From the NCBI RefSeq assembly GCF_036226525.1, contig NZ_CP108487.1:6820001-6884000 (forward strand): a DNA stretch of 64,000 nt, written 5' to 3'. The DNA is from Kribbella sp. NBC_01245. GTDB lineage: Bacteria > Actinomycetota > Actinomycetes > Propionibacteriales > Kribbellaceae. Position numbers and translations under genes: made by a program. Shown here piece after piece: positions 47,258 to 55,940 of the stretch. Below the pieces are notes generated by a model. It searched no databases, had not been told where the DNA came from, and saw nothing but the letters and a program-made list of their open reading frames with translations. The stretch's first letter is position 1, and each line of letters starts with the position of its first letter.

Positions 47258-49324
47258 CTAGCTGCCGACGCGGGTGTTGTCGGGGCGCCAGACGCAGGAG
47301 ATGGCGGGGCGGGGGAAGGGGTGGGTGTGGGGCCAGGTGGACGTCGGCTTCTCGAAGGTGGCGTCGTCGGTCTCACCCGGGTGCTGGACGGCTACGAAGA
47401 CGGTCTTGTCGTCGTCGCTGATCAGCGGTCCGCAGGCTTCGGCGCCGAACGGCACCGACAGGAACTGCTTGACGTGACCGCGGTCCGGACCGGCGACCGG
47501 CACGGTGAAGATGCCGTCATTCGAGCCCAGCACGTTGCCGTCGGTCGAGATCCACAGGTTGCCGTGACCGTCGAACGCGACGTTGTCCGGGCACGAGATC
47601 GGGCTGACCTTCGACTTGTCGTACCCGCCGAAGTACGTCTCCTGCGCGGTCGGGTCACCGCAGACCAGGAAGAGCGTCCAGAAGAAGCCGGTCTTGGCCG
47701 CGTCGTCGCCCTCCTCGGTGAGCTCGAGGACGTAGCCGTTCCGGTTGCCGGCCTTCTCGATCAGCGGGCCGTTCAACGACTCGCGCACGTGCGACTTGGC
47801 CAGCGGGTTCGCCTCGTCGATCGCGAACTTGCCACCGCGGTCCGAGTTGTTCGTCAGCGCGACGTACACGCGGCCGTTGACCGGGTTGCGCTCGATGTCC
47901 TCGGGGCGGTCCATCCGGGTCGGCTTGACCGTGTCCGCGGCCAGCCGGGTGTTGATCAGGACGTCCGCCACGCTCATGCCCGCGACGTACGACTCCTTGT
48001 CGCTGGTCAGCGGGATCCACTCGCCCACGCCGTCGTACAGCCCGTCGGCCGATCCGTCGCCGGTGAACTTCGCGACGTACAGGGTGCCGTGGTCGAGCAG
48101 GTCGAAGTTCTTCTTCCGGTCCTTCGCGTCGTACTTGCCGGTCGAGACGAACTTGTAGACGTACTCGCCCTTCTCGTCATCACCGGTGTACGCCGCGATC
48201 CGGCCGTCGGCGGTGATGGTGATGGTGGCGCCTTCGTGCTTGAGCCGGCCGAGCATCGAGCGCTTCTTCGGCGTGGACTTCGGGTCGTACGGGTCGACCT
48301 CGACGATCCAGCCGTGCCGGTACGCCTCGGTCGGCGTCTTGGTCAGGTCGAACCGGGCGTCGACGATGCTCCACTCGCGGGCCGACTTGGTCTTGGTGGT
48401 CGGCACGCCGTACCGCTTGAACGCGGCCACGTGCTCGGTCGCGACCACGTCGGAGACGTCGAAGTAGCCCTGGAAGTTCTCCTCGCCGGACAGCACCGTG
48501 CCCCACGGGGTGACACCGCCCGCGCAGTTGCCGAAGGTGCCGAGGGCAACCTTTCCGACGCGCGGATCGGCGGCGGCCGGGCCGGTCACCTCGAACGGCG
48601 TCGACGCGGTGATGCGCCGGTTGTAGCGGAAGCTCCACTTGTCCTGGCGCCAGCGACCGCTGCGGCCGACGCGCTCGATGCCGACTACCGACATACCGTG
48701 GGCGGCTATACCGATCTTGGCCTGCGTCTTGGCGTCGTACTTGCCGGTCGGGAACATCAGGACTTCGTCCGTGTACTCGTGGTTGCAGACCAGTAGGCCC
48801 TTCCGCTCATCCCGCAGCGGCAGCACCATCGTGTAGTCGTTGTTGTAGCCGAACTGCTTCGCCTGGGCCTCGGGCGTCTGCTTGTACGCGTCGAACTTCG
48901 GCGCACCAGGGATGATCGGGTCGCCCCACGCGGCCACGACGGCCTGCTGGTATCCGCGCGGAACCACGATGTCGTCGCGGCGGTTCGGCGGTACGACGCT
49001 GTGGGTCAGCGCCCCGCGCTCGGGACGGCCGGGCCAACCGCTGGCGCCCGTGTTCGGGGCAGTGGCAGGCATGTTCGCGGCGGCCGGAGTGCTCGCGGCG
49101 AGGCCGGCGACACCGGCGGCGGCGATACCGGCCGCGCCGGCCTTGAGGACACCGCGTCGCGACATCGCGCTGCGCAGGACGTCCTGGATGTGCTCGTTGC
49201 CAGTGGTGTTCGATTCAGGATGGTCGCACTGGTTCGCGCACTTCATCTCGCAGGTGCGGAAGGCACGGGATCCGTGGCGGGTGCCGATCTGGCTGATCAG
49301 CGGCAACAGTTTGCGTGTGCTCAC
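47258..49324 (-). CDS. phoX: PhoX family alkaline phosphatase (Tat-exported)
   Basis: A 688-residue secreted phosphatase of the PhoX/DUF839 family that releases phosphate from organic esters using calcium and iron. A twin-arginine signal is visible after a 53-residue leader (MSRRGVLKAG, then AAGIAAAGVAGLAAS). Family landmarks include VCNHEYTDEVL, GNCAGGVTPWGTVLSGEENF and SCPDNVAFDGHGNLWIS. The leader contains a cysteine pair (CEMKCANQC). A PHO-box-like sequence lies about 85 bp upstream of the start, suggesting induction by phosphate limitation through PhoP. Confidence 0.9.
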   Translation of the reverse strand: MSTRKLLPLISQIGTRHGSRAFRTCEMKCANQCDHPESNTTGNEHIQDVLRSAMSRRGVLKAGAAGIAAAGVAGLAASTPAAANMPATAPNTGASGWPGRPERGALTHSVVPPNRRDDIVVPRGYQQAVVAAWGDPIIPGAPKFDAYKQTPEAQAKQFGYNNDYTMVLPLRDERKGLLVCNHEYTDEVLMFPTGKYDAKTQAKIGIAAHGMSVVGIERVGRSGRWRQDKWSFRYNRRITASTPFEVTGPAAADPRVGKVALGTFGNCAGGVTPWGTVLSGEENFQGYFDVSDVVATEHVAAFKRYGVPTTKTKSAREWSIVDARFDLTKTPTEAYRHGWIVEVDPYDPKSTPKKRSMLGRLKHEGATITITADGRIAAYTGDDEKGEYVYKFVSTGKYDAKDRKKNFDLLDHGTLYVAKFTGDGSADGLYDGVGEWIPLTSDKESYVAGMSVADVLINTRLAADTVKPTRMDRPEDIERNPVNGRVYVALTNNSDRGGKFAIDEANPLAKSHVRESLNGPLIEKAGNRNGYVLELTEEGDDAAKTGFFWTLFLVCGDPTAQETYFGGYDKSKVSPISCPDNVAFDGHGNLWISTDGNVLGSNDGIFTVPVAGPDRGHVKQFLSVPFGAEACGPLISDDDKTVFVAVQHPGETDDATFEKPTSTWPHTHPFPRPAISCVWRPDNTRVGS

Positions 49325-49409
49325 GACGGGTTCGCTCCGGCTCGGCTCGTAGGGCGGCCGCCGTTATATATAAGGGCGGTCGCCGCGACGCTAAGCAGGG
49401 CAACCGAAG

Positions 49410-49431
49410 GGTGGGTGAAGCCAAGATGAAC
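49410..49431 (-). promoter_or_regulatory. PHO-box-like direct repeat upstream of phoX
   Basis: On the minus strand two 11-base units stand in direct repeat, GTTCATCTTGG then CTTCACCCACC, both with the TTCA core of the actinobacterial PhoP box. Its position upstream of a phoX gene supports the assignment. Confidence 0.55.
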
Positions 49432-49477
49432 CCCACAAGGCTTAGGTCACCCTCAGTTACAAAAGGCGCTCGCCCGA

Positions 49478-50377
49478 TTACACAGTGGCAGCAAGTACGG
49501 CGACCCGGCGCCGTTGCGTCAGGCCGTCCACGGTCAGTACGACGAGTGCCACCCAGACCAGCGCGAACCCCGCCCAGCGCAGGTTGCTCATCGGCTCACG
49601 GAATACCAGCACGCCGATCGCCAATTGCATGATCGGCGCGACGTAATTGAGCAATCCCAAGGCCGTCATCGAAATTCGCGTGGCGGCCGCGCCGAACATC
49701 AGCAGCGGAATTGCCGTCACCGGTCCGGCCAATACCGCGAGCAGGAAATACGCGGTGCCATTGGACGTCACGGTCGAATCGCCTCTGATGCCCAGGGCAA
49801 CGATCATCGCGAGCGCGAGCGGCACCGCTGCCGCGGATTCGATCGCCATTCCCTCGACCGCGCCGGCATTCGCCTTCTTCTTGGTGAATCCGTAGAACCC
49901 GAACGAGAAAGCCAGCACCAAGGCGACGTACGGCGGCCTGCCGTTTTCGATCGTGAGTACGACGACCGCGGCGAACGCGATGCCGATCGCGACCCACTGA
50001 GTGGTGCGAAGGCGTTCCTTCAACAGGAGCACGCCGAGTAATACCGAGAATAGGGGAGTGATGAAATAGCCGAGCGACATTTCGACGACGTACCCGTTGT
50101 GCACGCCCCAGATATACGTGCCCCAGTTGACCGAGATCAGCGCGGACGCGATCACCAGGGCCGAGAGGCGGCGGCGATCGCCGAGGATGGCGCGCAGTTG
50201 CGCCGTACGGCGGAGTGCGAAGACCAGCAGCAGGATGCTGAGCAGCGACCAGACGATCCGGTGGGCCAGCACCTCGACCGCGCCGCTGTGATCGAGCAGT
50301 CGCCAGTACAGCGGGAAAACGCCCCAGAGGAAGTACGCGCCGAAGCCGAAGAGGAAGCCGCTGCGTTGATCTGGCAC
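49478..50377 (-). CDS. rarD: RarD-like EamA family transporter
   Basis: A 299-residue membrane protein with ten helices in two EamA repeats. The start PDQRSGFLFGFGAYFLWGVF is characteristic of RarD proteins, as are VNWGTYIWGVHNGYVVEMSLGY-like segments and RLRTTQWVAIGIAFAAV. The true substrate is not known. It is divergent from the isomerase-like gene at 50487, with 109 bp between the starts. Confidence 0.88.
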   Translation of the reverse strand: MPDQRSGFLFGFGAYFLWGVFPLYWRLLDHSGAVEVLAHRIVWSLLSILLLVFALRRTAQLRAILGDRRRLSALVIASALISVNWGTYIWGVHNGYVVEMSLGYFITPLFSVLLGVLLLKERLRTTQWVAIGIAFAAVVVLTIENGRPPYVALVLAFSFGFYGFTKKKANAGAVEGMAIESAAAVPLALAMIVALGIRGDSTVTSNGTAYFLLAVLAGPVTAIPLLMFGAAATRISMTALGLLNYVAPIMQLAIGVLVFREPMSNLRWAGFALVWVALVVLTVDGLTQRRRVAVLAATV

Positions 50378-50486
50378 CCCAGGATTCTAGTTCCTTCGTC
50401 ATGGGCGTCTAGTCAATTTGCTCATGACGTGAGATGAATCGGGCGTCGATGCGCTTGGATGGAGTCTCCCGACGGAGGAGGCACGT

Positions 50487-51239
50487 GTGGGTGTGAGGAC
50501 CGGCCTGGTCTCAGTGACGTTCCGGCAGCTGACGGTCGAGGAGGTCGTTCAGGCGGCCGCCGACGCCGAACTCGCGGCGATCGAGTGGGGTGGCGACATC
50601 CATGTGCCACTCGGCGACCTCGCCTCGGCGACCCGTGCGCGGGAGCTGTGCGAGCAGCGCGGCATCGCGGTCGCGGCGTACGGCTCCTACCTGCGCGCCG
50701 GCCAGACCGATACCGAGGAGATCGCCACCGCGGTCCGTACGGCGGTCGCGCTCGGCGCCCCGATGATCCGCGTCTGGGCGGGCTCGACCGGTACGGCGAC
50801 CGCCTCGGTGGACGACCGGATCGAGGTCACGCGCGGTCTGAGCGAGATGGCGTCAGTGGCGCGCGACTCGGGTGTCGACATCGCGATGGAGTTCCACCGC
50901 AACACGTTGACCGATGACGTCGACTCGACCATCACGCTGCTGCTCGACGTAGACGCGCCCAACCTGCGGACGTACTGGCAGCCGCCCGTGGACACCGACG
51001 ATGCGGAATGCCTGCGCCAGGTCGAACAGCTGATGCCATGGCTGACGACGGTGCACGTCTTCTCGTGGTGGCCGTCCGACACCCGCCTGCCGCTAATGGC
51101 CCGCGAGTCGCTCTGGCGCCCCGTCCTCGAGCGCCTGCGAGCCGAACCCCGCGAGATCAACGCCCTGATGGAGTTCGTCGCCGACGACGCCGTCGACCAA
51201 TTCCGCACCGACGCCGAAGACCTCCACAGCTGGCTCTAA
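50487..51239 (+). CDS. Sugar phosphate isomerase/epimerase-like TIM barrel protein
   Basis: A 250-residue protein of the xylose-isomerase-like TIM-barrel group. The barrel elements are TGLVSVTFRQLTVEEVVQ, AAIEWGGDIHVPL, MIRVWAGSTG and IAMEFHRNTLTDD, with a glutamate and histidine in the positions used for metal binding. The GTG start follows GGAGGAGGCAC. Substrate is unknown. Its stop is 10 bp before the end of the opposing gene. Confidence 0.8.
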   Translation: MGVRTGLVSVTFRQLTVEEVVQAAADAELAAIEWGGDIHVPLGDLASATRARELCEQRGIAVAAYGSYLRAGQTDTEEIATAVRTAVALGAPMIRVWAGSTGTATASVDDRIEVTRGLSEMASVARDSGVDIAMEFHRNTLTDDVDSTITLLLDVDAPNLRTYWQPPVDTDDAECLRQVEQLMPWLTTVHVFSWWPSDTRLPLMARESLWRPVLERLRAEPREINALMEFVADDAVDQFRTDAEDLHSWL

Positions 51240-51248
51240 CCCGCCGGC

Positions 51249-52298
51249 CTACTTCACCGGCGTGTAGAACCCGAGGAAGAGCTTGCCGGTCGGCTGGACG
51301 CCCATCTTCTGGACCTGGACAACGGTGACCAGGCCGTCCGGCCTTGCGGCGATTGGGTGATAACCCACGCCGGGGCCCTGGACGGTGGTCGGATCCCGCA
51401 ATCCGGTCCGTTCTCCGTTGGGAACGACTGCCACCGAAGCATTGCCGGTCGCGCCGTACAGGGTGATGAAAGGCGTGTTCAGCGGGCCGCTCCGCCCCGT
51501 GAACGCCTCTGGGCCTGTGTCGGCAAGGTGGACGGACTGGCCGAGTCGGTAGTTCACGCCTTGATGCTCGATGATTTCCGGCACCGAGACGCCGCTGATC
51601 GAGCGGTAGGCCCCCGAGTCGTAGAGACCGAGCCCGACTCGCATGTCCGGTACACGGATCGGCAGCCCATCCTCATCGGAGAGCATCAGCCGAACAGCCA
51701 CGCTTTTGCCCGCCCACGTATCGCCCGATTTCGGCTGAAGATTGTAGCTGAATCCATCGAGGGACGGCTCTGAATTCCTCGACGGGCAGCGGTCGTCCAT
51801 GAGCCGCTGATCGCCATTGACCATGACAGCGATTCGCCAGCCGGTTTCCGAGACCTTTTCGGTGTTGCAGAAGAAGCGCACGGTCAGGCGGTCGGCCTTC
51901 GGCTTGACGATGAGCCTCAGGTCCGAGTCGCCTGCCTCCCCGATCACGCCGGCCAGTAAGGTCTCGCCACCTCGTTGGTAGCGGAATCGGTATCCGTCCT
52001 TCGCAACATCCTTAGCGTGCGGAGTTGGTTCGACCAAGGGCAGACCATCTGCTCCGACGGTCGGACGGGTGACGGTTGGACGATCGATGGGGCTGGTCGC
52101 CGAATCATCGGGCAGCACCGAGGCGGCCACCGCGATCACGGCGGCGACAGCGGCAGCGGCGGTCAGGCCCGCGGCGGCGCGGCGCTGGCGGCGGAGCTTG
52201 GTGGCTCGTGCTTTCAGGGTCGGGAGGGGGCTGTTCGTTGAGGCGTCCAGGTCGTCCGCTTGGGTGTGGAGGTGGGTGCGGAGGTCGTTGAGGTTCAT
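51249..52298 (-). CDS. Membrane partner of SigE-family sigma factor, one-module form
   Basis: A 349-residue protein: N-terminal cytoplasmic segment MNLNDLRTHLHTQADD, a basic stretch, a hydrophobic helix at about 41-62, and an extracytoplasmic region. Residues about 100-228 form one copy of a module with cysteines at 144 and 171. Residues 240-349 form a separate C-terminal domain ending QPTGKLFLGFYTPVK. The same layout, with the module twice, occurs in the protein at 53668. The start overlaps the sigma gene stop by four bases. It may inhibit or sense for that sigma factor, but no known anti-sigma motif is visible. Confidence 0.65.
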   Translation of the reverse strand: MNLNDLRTHLHTQADDLDASTNSPLPTLKARATKLRRQRRAAAGLTAAAAVAAVIAVAASVLPDDSATSPIDRPTVTRPTVGADGLPLVEPTPHAKDVAKDGYRFRYQRGGETLLAGVIGEAGDSDLRLIVKPKADRLTVRFFCNTEKVSETGWRIAVMVNGDQRLMDDRCPSRNSEPSLDGFSYNLQPKSGDTWAGKSVAVRLMLSDEDGLPIRVPDMRVGLGLYDSGAYRSISGVSVPEIIEHQGVNYRLGQSVHLADTGPEAFTGRSGPLNTPFITLYGATGNASVAVVPNGERTGLRDPTTVQGPGVGYHPIAARPDGLVTVVQVQKMGVQPTGKLFLGFYTPVK

Positions 52299-52798
52299 GC
52301 GGGCCGCCCTTCGGTGCCGAGCGTGCCTTGGCTCGCGAGCAGGCTGGGGTCGATGCGGAGTTTGGCGAGGGCTCGGCTGGTTTGGCTCTTCACCGTGCCG
52401 ACCGAGCAGTTGAGGAGGTGGGCGGTCTCGGCTTCGGAAAGGTCTTCATAGAAGCGGAGTACGACGACCGCGCGCATTTTGCGAGGCAGGCGCCGGAGCG
52501 CGTGACCGAGGTCGGCCCGGTCTTCGAGCGAGTCTTCGCCGGGATGGGCCGACTCGGGCAATTCCTCGGTGGGGTGCTCGTTGTTCCAACGGCGTCGCCA
52601 CCACGCGATGTAGGTGTTGACCAGCGTGCGATGGACGTACGCTCCCGGGTCCTTGATCCGCCCCCAGGAAAGCCAGCACTTCGCCAGCACCGTCTGGACC
52701 AGGTCTTCGGCCAGCGCCGCATCCTGGGTCAGCAGGTACGCAGTACGCCGCAGGCTGTCGTACCTGGCGGCAACGAAGTCCTCGAACTCCACGCCCAC
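52295..52798 (-). CDS. SigE-family RNA polymerase sigma factor (ECF type)
   Basis: A sigma factor of about 167 residues. Region 2 reads SLRRTAYLLTQDAALAEDLV and LAKCWLSWGRI; region 4 reads RMRAVVVLRFYEDLSEAE-type sequence with the helix-turn-helix HLLNCSVGTVKSQTSRAL. The start is uncertain: GTG 52798 gives VGVEFEDFVAARYDSL, similar to homologues, while ATG 52840 and the frame to 52903 are longer. It is cotranslated with its membrane partner and is a paralogue of the gene at 55125. Confidence 0.87.
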   Translation of the reverse strand: MGVEFEDFVAARYDSLRRTAYLLTQDAALAEDLVQTVLAKCWLSWGRIKDPGAYVHRTLVNTYIAWWRRRWNNEHPTEELPESAHPGEDSLEDRADLGHALRRLPRKMRAVVVLRFYEDLSEAETAHLLNCSVGTVKSQTSRALAKLRIDPSLLASQGTLGTEGRPA

Positions 52799-52896
52799 GG
52801 CTGCCCCCGCTCTGGTCACGCCCACCACCTGGGCCGGCATCTCTACGCTCACATCGAACACGAGCACCTGGCCCACCCAAGAGGTTGCATCCCCCC

Positions 52897-52936
52897 AAAA
52901 CAAAACCGCCGCCCAACCGAAACGGTCAGACGGCGG
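52897..52936 (-). terminator. Terminator of the toxin-antitoxin operon
   Basis: On the minus strand a hairpin (52906-52936) with outer CCGCC/GGCGG and inner ACCG/CGGT pairing is followed by TTTTGTTTT (52905-52897). It lies about 70 bp after the toxin stop. Confidence 0.7.
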
Positions 52937-53007
52937 AGCAGTGCCTTCGTCGCTGGCTAGCTCGACGCGCCGTCACCGATGTCTCGCGGGTCGCGCAACT
53001 AGCCACA

Positions 53008-53250
53008 TCACACCCAAGTGACGTCGAAGATCCGGATCAGTTGGTTCGTGTCATCCACGTAGAAGGACAGGAGGCCGAATTCGCCGAACAAGGCCTGCCG
53101 GAAGTGTGCGTCGTCAGCGGAGATCGCTTGCGCATCCCATGGCTGTTCCACAAGATCAACGGTGCGCTTCACCAACGCATCGAATGCTTCGCCGGGTAGT
53201 CCCTTGAGCTGAGCGAGTGCGGCCGCGTGAAACTCCACGCGGTAAGTCAC
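53008..53250 (-). CDS. RelE/ParE-type toxin
   Basis: An 80-residue basic protein of the RelE/ParE fold. The start VTYRVEFHAAALAQLKGLP resembles the first strand and helix, and the last part GLLSFYVDDTNQLIRIFDVTWV the final strands of such toxins. If RelE-like it would cut mRNA on the ribosome; if ParE-like, poison gyrase. The sequence does not decide this. GTG start overlaps the antitoxin stop by GTGA. Confidence 0.75.
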   Translation of the reverse strand: MTYRVEFHAAALAQLKGLPGEAFDALVKRTVDLVEQPWDAQAISADDAHFRQALFGEFGLLSFYVDDTNQLIRIFDVTWV

Positions 53251-53537
53251 CGGCGATCGGTCCAGCCAGGAAGCACCTGATCAGCCGAGACGAACTCATC
53301 CTCACGTCCCTCTCGAGCAGCGTGAGCAGCAGCCTCAAAGGTCGGGTTCGAATAGGCGACCGCCCTCAATCGCCAGAGGTGCAGAACTTCCCGCAACTGT
53401 TGAAAGCGCCAAACCTCGTGGGCGGCGTCCAGAGCGCTGTGGTACTCGGACAAGAACTGCTCGTGCCACTTCGCGGGCAGCACGCGCAGGATTTCTGCCG
53501 GGTCATCACCCGATGCGTGGAGCGGCTCAGCGGTCAT
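53247..53537 (-). CDS. Antitoxin (DUF6247-like)
   Basis: A 96-residue acidic, helical protein starting MTAEPLHASGDDPAEILRVL with a later helix ALDAAHEVWRFQQLREVLHL. The context, an antitoxin-toxin pair overlapping by four bases and followed by a terminator, suggests a type II antitoxin. The sequence resembles the DUF6247 group. I chose ATG 53537, and the upstream 16 residues of the longer frame look unsupported. Confidence 0.65.
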   Translation of the reverse strand: MTAEPLHASGDDPAEILRVLPAKWHEQFLSEYHSALDAAHEVWRFQQLREVLHLWRLRAVAYSNPTFEAAAHAAREGREDEFVSADQVLPGWTDRR

Positions 53538-53618
53538 GCCGCCCAGAATACTCCGCTCGTTGGTCGCATGACCCGACTTATCCACACACCCCTGCGAGAG
53601 GTCGCGCCCTCCCGACGT

Positions 53619-53655
53619 AACCGCCGCCTGGCCGGGGTGGTCAGGCGGCGGTTTT
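53619..53655. terminator. Hairpin after the two-module SigE partner gene
   Basis: A perfect 12-bp stem (53619-53630 and 53642-53653) with an 11-base loop. A T run follows on the plus strand only, but it lies just past the minus-strand stop at 53668, so it may end that operon as a GC-rich hairpin. Confidence 0.6.
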
Positions 53656-53667
53656 GCCCCCAGGTCG

Positions 53668-55128
53668 CTATTCGACGGGTGCGTAGATGGCCATTAGGAG
53701 GAAGCCTCCGGTGGGTTTGGCGCCGGTGAGGCTGACCGCCATGGGCCTGGCTCGTTGTGGGGGCACGGGGATGGTCAGGATCCCCGGCAGGCCGGGTCCC
53801 TGATGCTGGGACTGAGCCCCCTCGTCGCCCACGCCTGACACCAACAAGGTGCGTGACTTCGAATCGCCGGCGAGCTTGTCGCCGAACCCTCCTGCGAGCA
53901 GTAGGAACGGCTTGTCGCCTGGACCAGTCATGTACAGCCTGGTGTTCAGCTCGGCGGGCATGGTCCGGAGTCCCTCCAGCCTGTACTGATGGCCGTCGTG
54001 CTCGATCGTCTCGGCCAGCCGTAGATCGTGGCCAGGGAGCACCTGCCGGGAAGGGCCGTTCCGGTAGATCGCGAAGCCCAACTGGGCGGACTCGTCGACG
54101 ACGGGCGAAGCCGAGCCCGACTTTTCGAGTCGCAGCGTGATCACGTTGGGCTGACCGACCTTCAACCAATCGCGCAGGCTGCTGTCGCCGTGGTAAATGC
54201 CGGAGTCAAGTTTGCGAGGGCCCTGGTCGTCGCAACTGCTGCCGTGGTACGGGTGGCCGTTGACGGTGAAGGTCGCCATCACCTTCATGTCGGGCTTGGA
54301 TGCGACGCAGAACTCGGTCAACTCGACGTCCTTACTGGTGGGAGTCCATCGCAGCGTTACCGAGGTCTGGCCTTTCGCGCCGATGACCGCCGCCTCCAAC
54401 GGCTGGGTCCCTCGTTTGGCCGGGTATCGGTATCCGTCGCGGACGTAGTCGCCCGCATCGGCCGGCACCTCGCGAGAGGGCATCGATGGCGCGAGCAAGC
54501 CGAGGTCCGCGGCCGTTCGGTAGAACCCGACGCCCAGCTGGATCGACGGATCGACCACCTCGTTGCCCTGGGCATCGACCACCCGCAGGCCCACGCGGAT
54601 CGGCTGCATCCCGTACCCGACGCTGGTCCAGATCTGGTCGGAAGGGTCGATCGTGGCCGAGGTAGTGGCTTCCGGGCCGAAATCCGCGCAGCTCTGCTCA
54701 AGAACCCTTAGGTCGTTGAAGGTGAGTCGCACGAGGTTCGTGCCGTTGGCCGAGTCAGTGCAGTACGGCAACGCGGTGAGCTTCGTGGACGTGGGCGTCC
54801 ATTCGAATTCGACCGTGCTCTCGCCTTTCTTACCGGCCCAGGCCTTCTGCAGATGCCCGTTCTGGAGGTCGCCTGGGAAGACGAGGCCATTGAGCTTGTA
54901 GTCGGGTGGGCGAGGGGTGACGGCGGGGTCGGGGTCTTTGGTGGTGGTTAGGGCGGAGGGGACTACTGCGATGGCTAGGGCTAGGGCGGCGGCGGTGGCG
55001 GTTAGGGCGGTAGCGACACGGCGTTGTTTGGTACGGCGGATTCGGTGGTGGACGCCGGCGAGGAGGTCCGGGTGGCCGGCTTCGTCGGCTCGGGTGGTGA
55101 GCTCCTGGCGGAGGTCGTCGAGGTTCAT
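53668..55128 (-). CDS. Membrane partner of SigE-family sigma factor, two-module form
   Basis: A 486-residue protein with the same start as its paralogue (MNLDDLRQELTTRADEAG), a basic stretch, a hydrophobic helix at about 40-60, and an extracytoplasmic part. That part has two copies of one module (about 78-203 and 231-356), each with WTPTS-type strands and a cysteine pair (C123/C147 and C274/C299). A C-terminal domain (375-486) matches the paralogue's end. ATG 55128 overlaps the sigma stop by ATGA. The frame to 55413 is a shadow of the sigma gene. Confidence 0.68.
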   Translation of the reverse strand: MNLDDLRQELTTRADEAGHPDLLAGVHHRIRRTKQRRVATALTATAAALALAIAVVPSALTTTKDPDPAVTPRPPDYKLNGLVFPGDLQNGHLQKAWAGKKGESTVEFEWTPTSTKLTALPYCTDSANGTNLVRLTFNDLRVLEQSCADFGPEATTSATIDPSDQIWTSVGYGMQPIRVGLRVVDAQGNEVVDPSIQLGVGFYRTAADLGLLAPSMPSREVPADAGDYVRDGYRYPAKRGTQPLEAAVIGAKGQTSVTLRWTPTSKDVELTEFCVASKPDMKVMATFTVNGHPYHGSSCDDQGPRKLDSGIYHGDSSLRDWLKVGQPNVITLRLEKSGSASPVVDESAQLGFAIYRNGPSRQVLPGHDLRLAETIEHDGHQYRLEGLRTMPAELNTRLYMTGPGDKPFLLLAGGFGDKLAGDSKSRTLLVSGVGDEGAQSQHQGPGLPGILTIPVPPQRARPMAVSLTGAKPTGGFLLMAIYAPVE

Positions 55129-55616
55129 GAGCGTGCCTCCTTGTCGGAGCTGAGCAATGACGGATCGAGGCGGAGTTTGGCCAGCGCCTTCGAGGTTTGG
55201 CTCTTCACCGTTCCGGTCGTACAGCCGAGAATGCGGGCGGTTTCCGCCTCGGTGAGGTCCTCGTAGAAGCGCAGCACGATGACGGCCCGTTGGCGCCGGG
55301 GGAGGCGTTGTAGCGCCTGCCACACGTCCGCGCGATCCTCCACCGAGGACCCGAGCGCCGTACCTTCCGGCAGTTCGTCCGTCGGCTGTTCGCCGTTCCA
55401 CTTTCGCCGCCACCAGGTGGAGTAGGTGTTGACGATGACCTTGCGCACGTACGGCTCTGGGTCACCGCCCTCGATCCGGTGCCAGGAGAACCACGCCTTC
55501 GCCAGGGCCGTCTGCACGAGGTCCTCGGCGAGCGCATGGTCCTGGGTGAGCAGATAGGCGGTCCGGAGCAACCGCCCGGATCGCGCGATGACGAACGCGT
55601 CGAAGCTTTCCGTCAT
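55125..55616 (-). CDS. SigE-family RNA polymerase sigma factor (ECF type)
   Basis: A 163-residue sigma factor starting MTESFDAFVIARSGRLLR. Region 2 reads RTAYLLTQDHALAEDLVQTA and region 4 reads VIVLRFYEDLTEAETARILG with TGTVKSQTSKALAKLR. ATG 55616 follows GGGGAGGCTG. The frame to 55817 is longer but unsupported. It shares nearly the whole pattern of the sigma factor at 52295, so the two sigma/partner modules are paralogous. Confidence 0.9.
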   Translation of the reverse strand: MTESFDAFVIARSGRLLRTAYLLTQDHALAEDLVQTALAKAWFSWHRIEGGDPEPYVRKVIVNTYSTWWRRKWNGEQPTDELPEGTALGSSVEDRADVWQALQRLPRRQRAVIVLRFYEDLTEAETARILGCTTGTVKSQTSKALAKLRLDPSLLSSDKEARS

Positions 55617-55940
55617 CAGCCTCCCCGTTCTCCCGGCACCTTTGGTCCGGGAGCCGGGGCTGGTGCCGCCGGGGTCCGGGATCAGCGCGAGTGTGCTGTC
55701 GTCGTTGGTCACACCTACCAGGACCAGTCGGCCCCTTCGGATGGTTGCCCTGCGAGGTTGTTCATACCCGGTCGAGTGCCTCGCGCCATGAAAAGGTTGT
55801 CCGGGCCGCGAAGTCATTAGTTAACGCAAATGTTGCACATGAGCGCCAAAAAATTACCCGCGAGGTCTAGTCATACCCGCCGCGATGGGCCGAAGCTAGC
55901 CGTGACAGCGCGTCCGCCCTCGCGTACTGGAGGTAATCCG

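Noticed and set aside
53668..55413. An N-terminal extension of the two-module partner protein
   Set aside because: The first 95 codons run through the sigma factor gene in another frame. The paralogue supports the start at MNLDDLRQ (55128).
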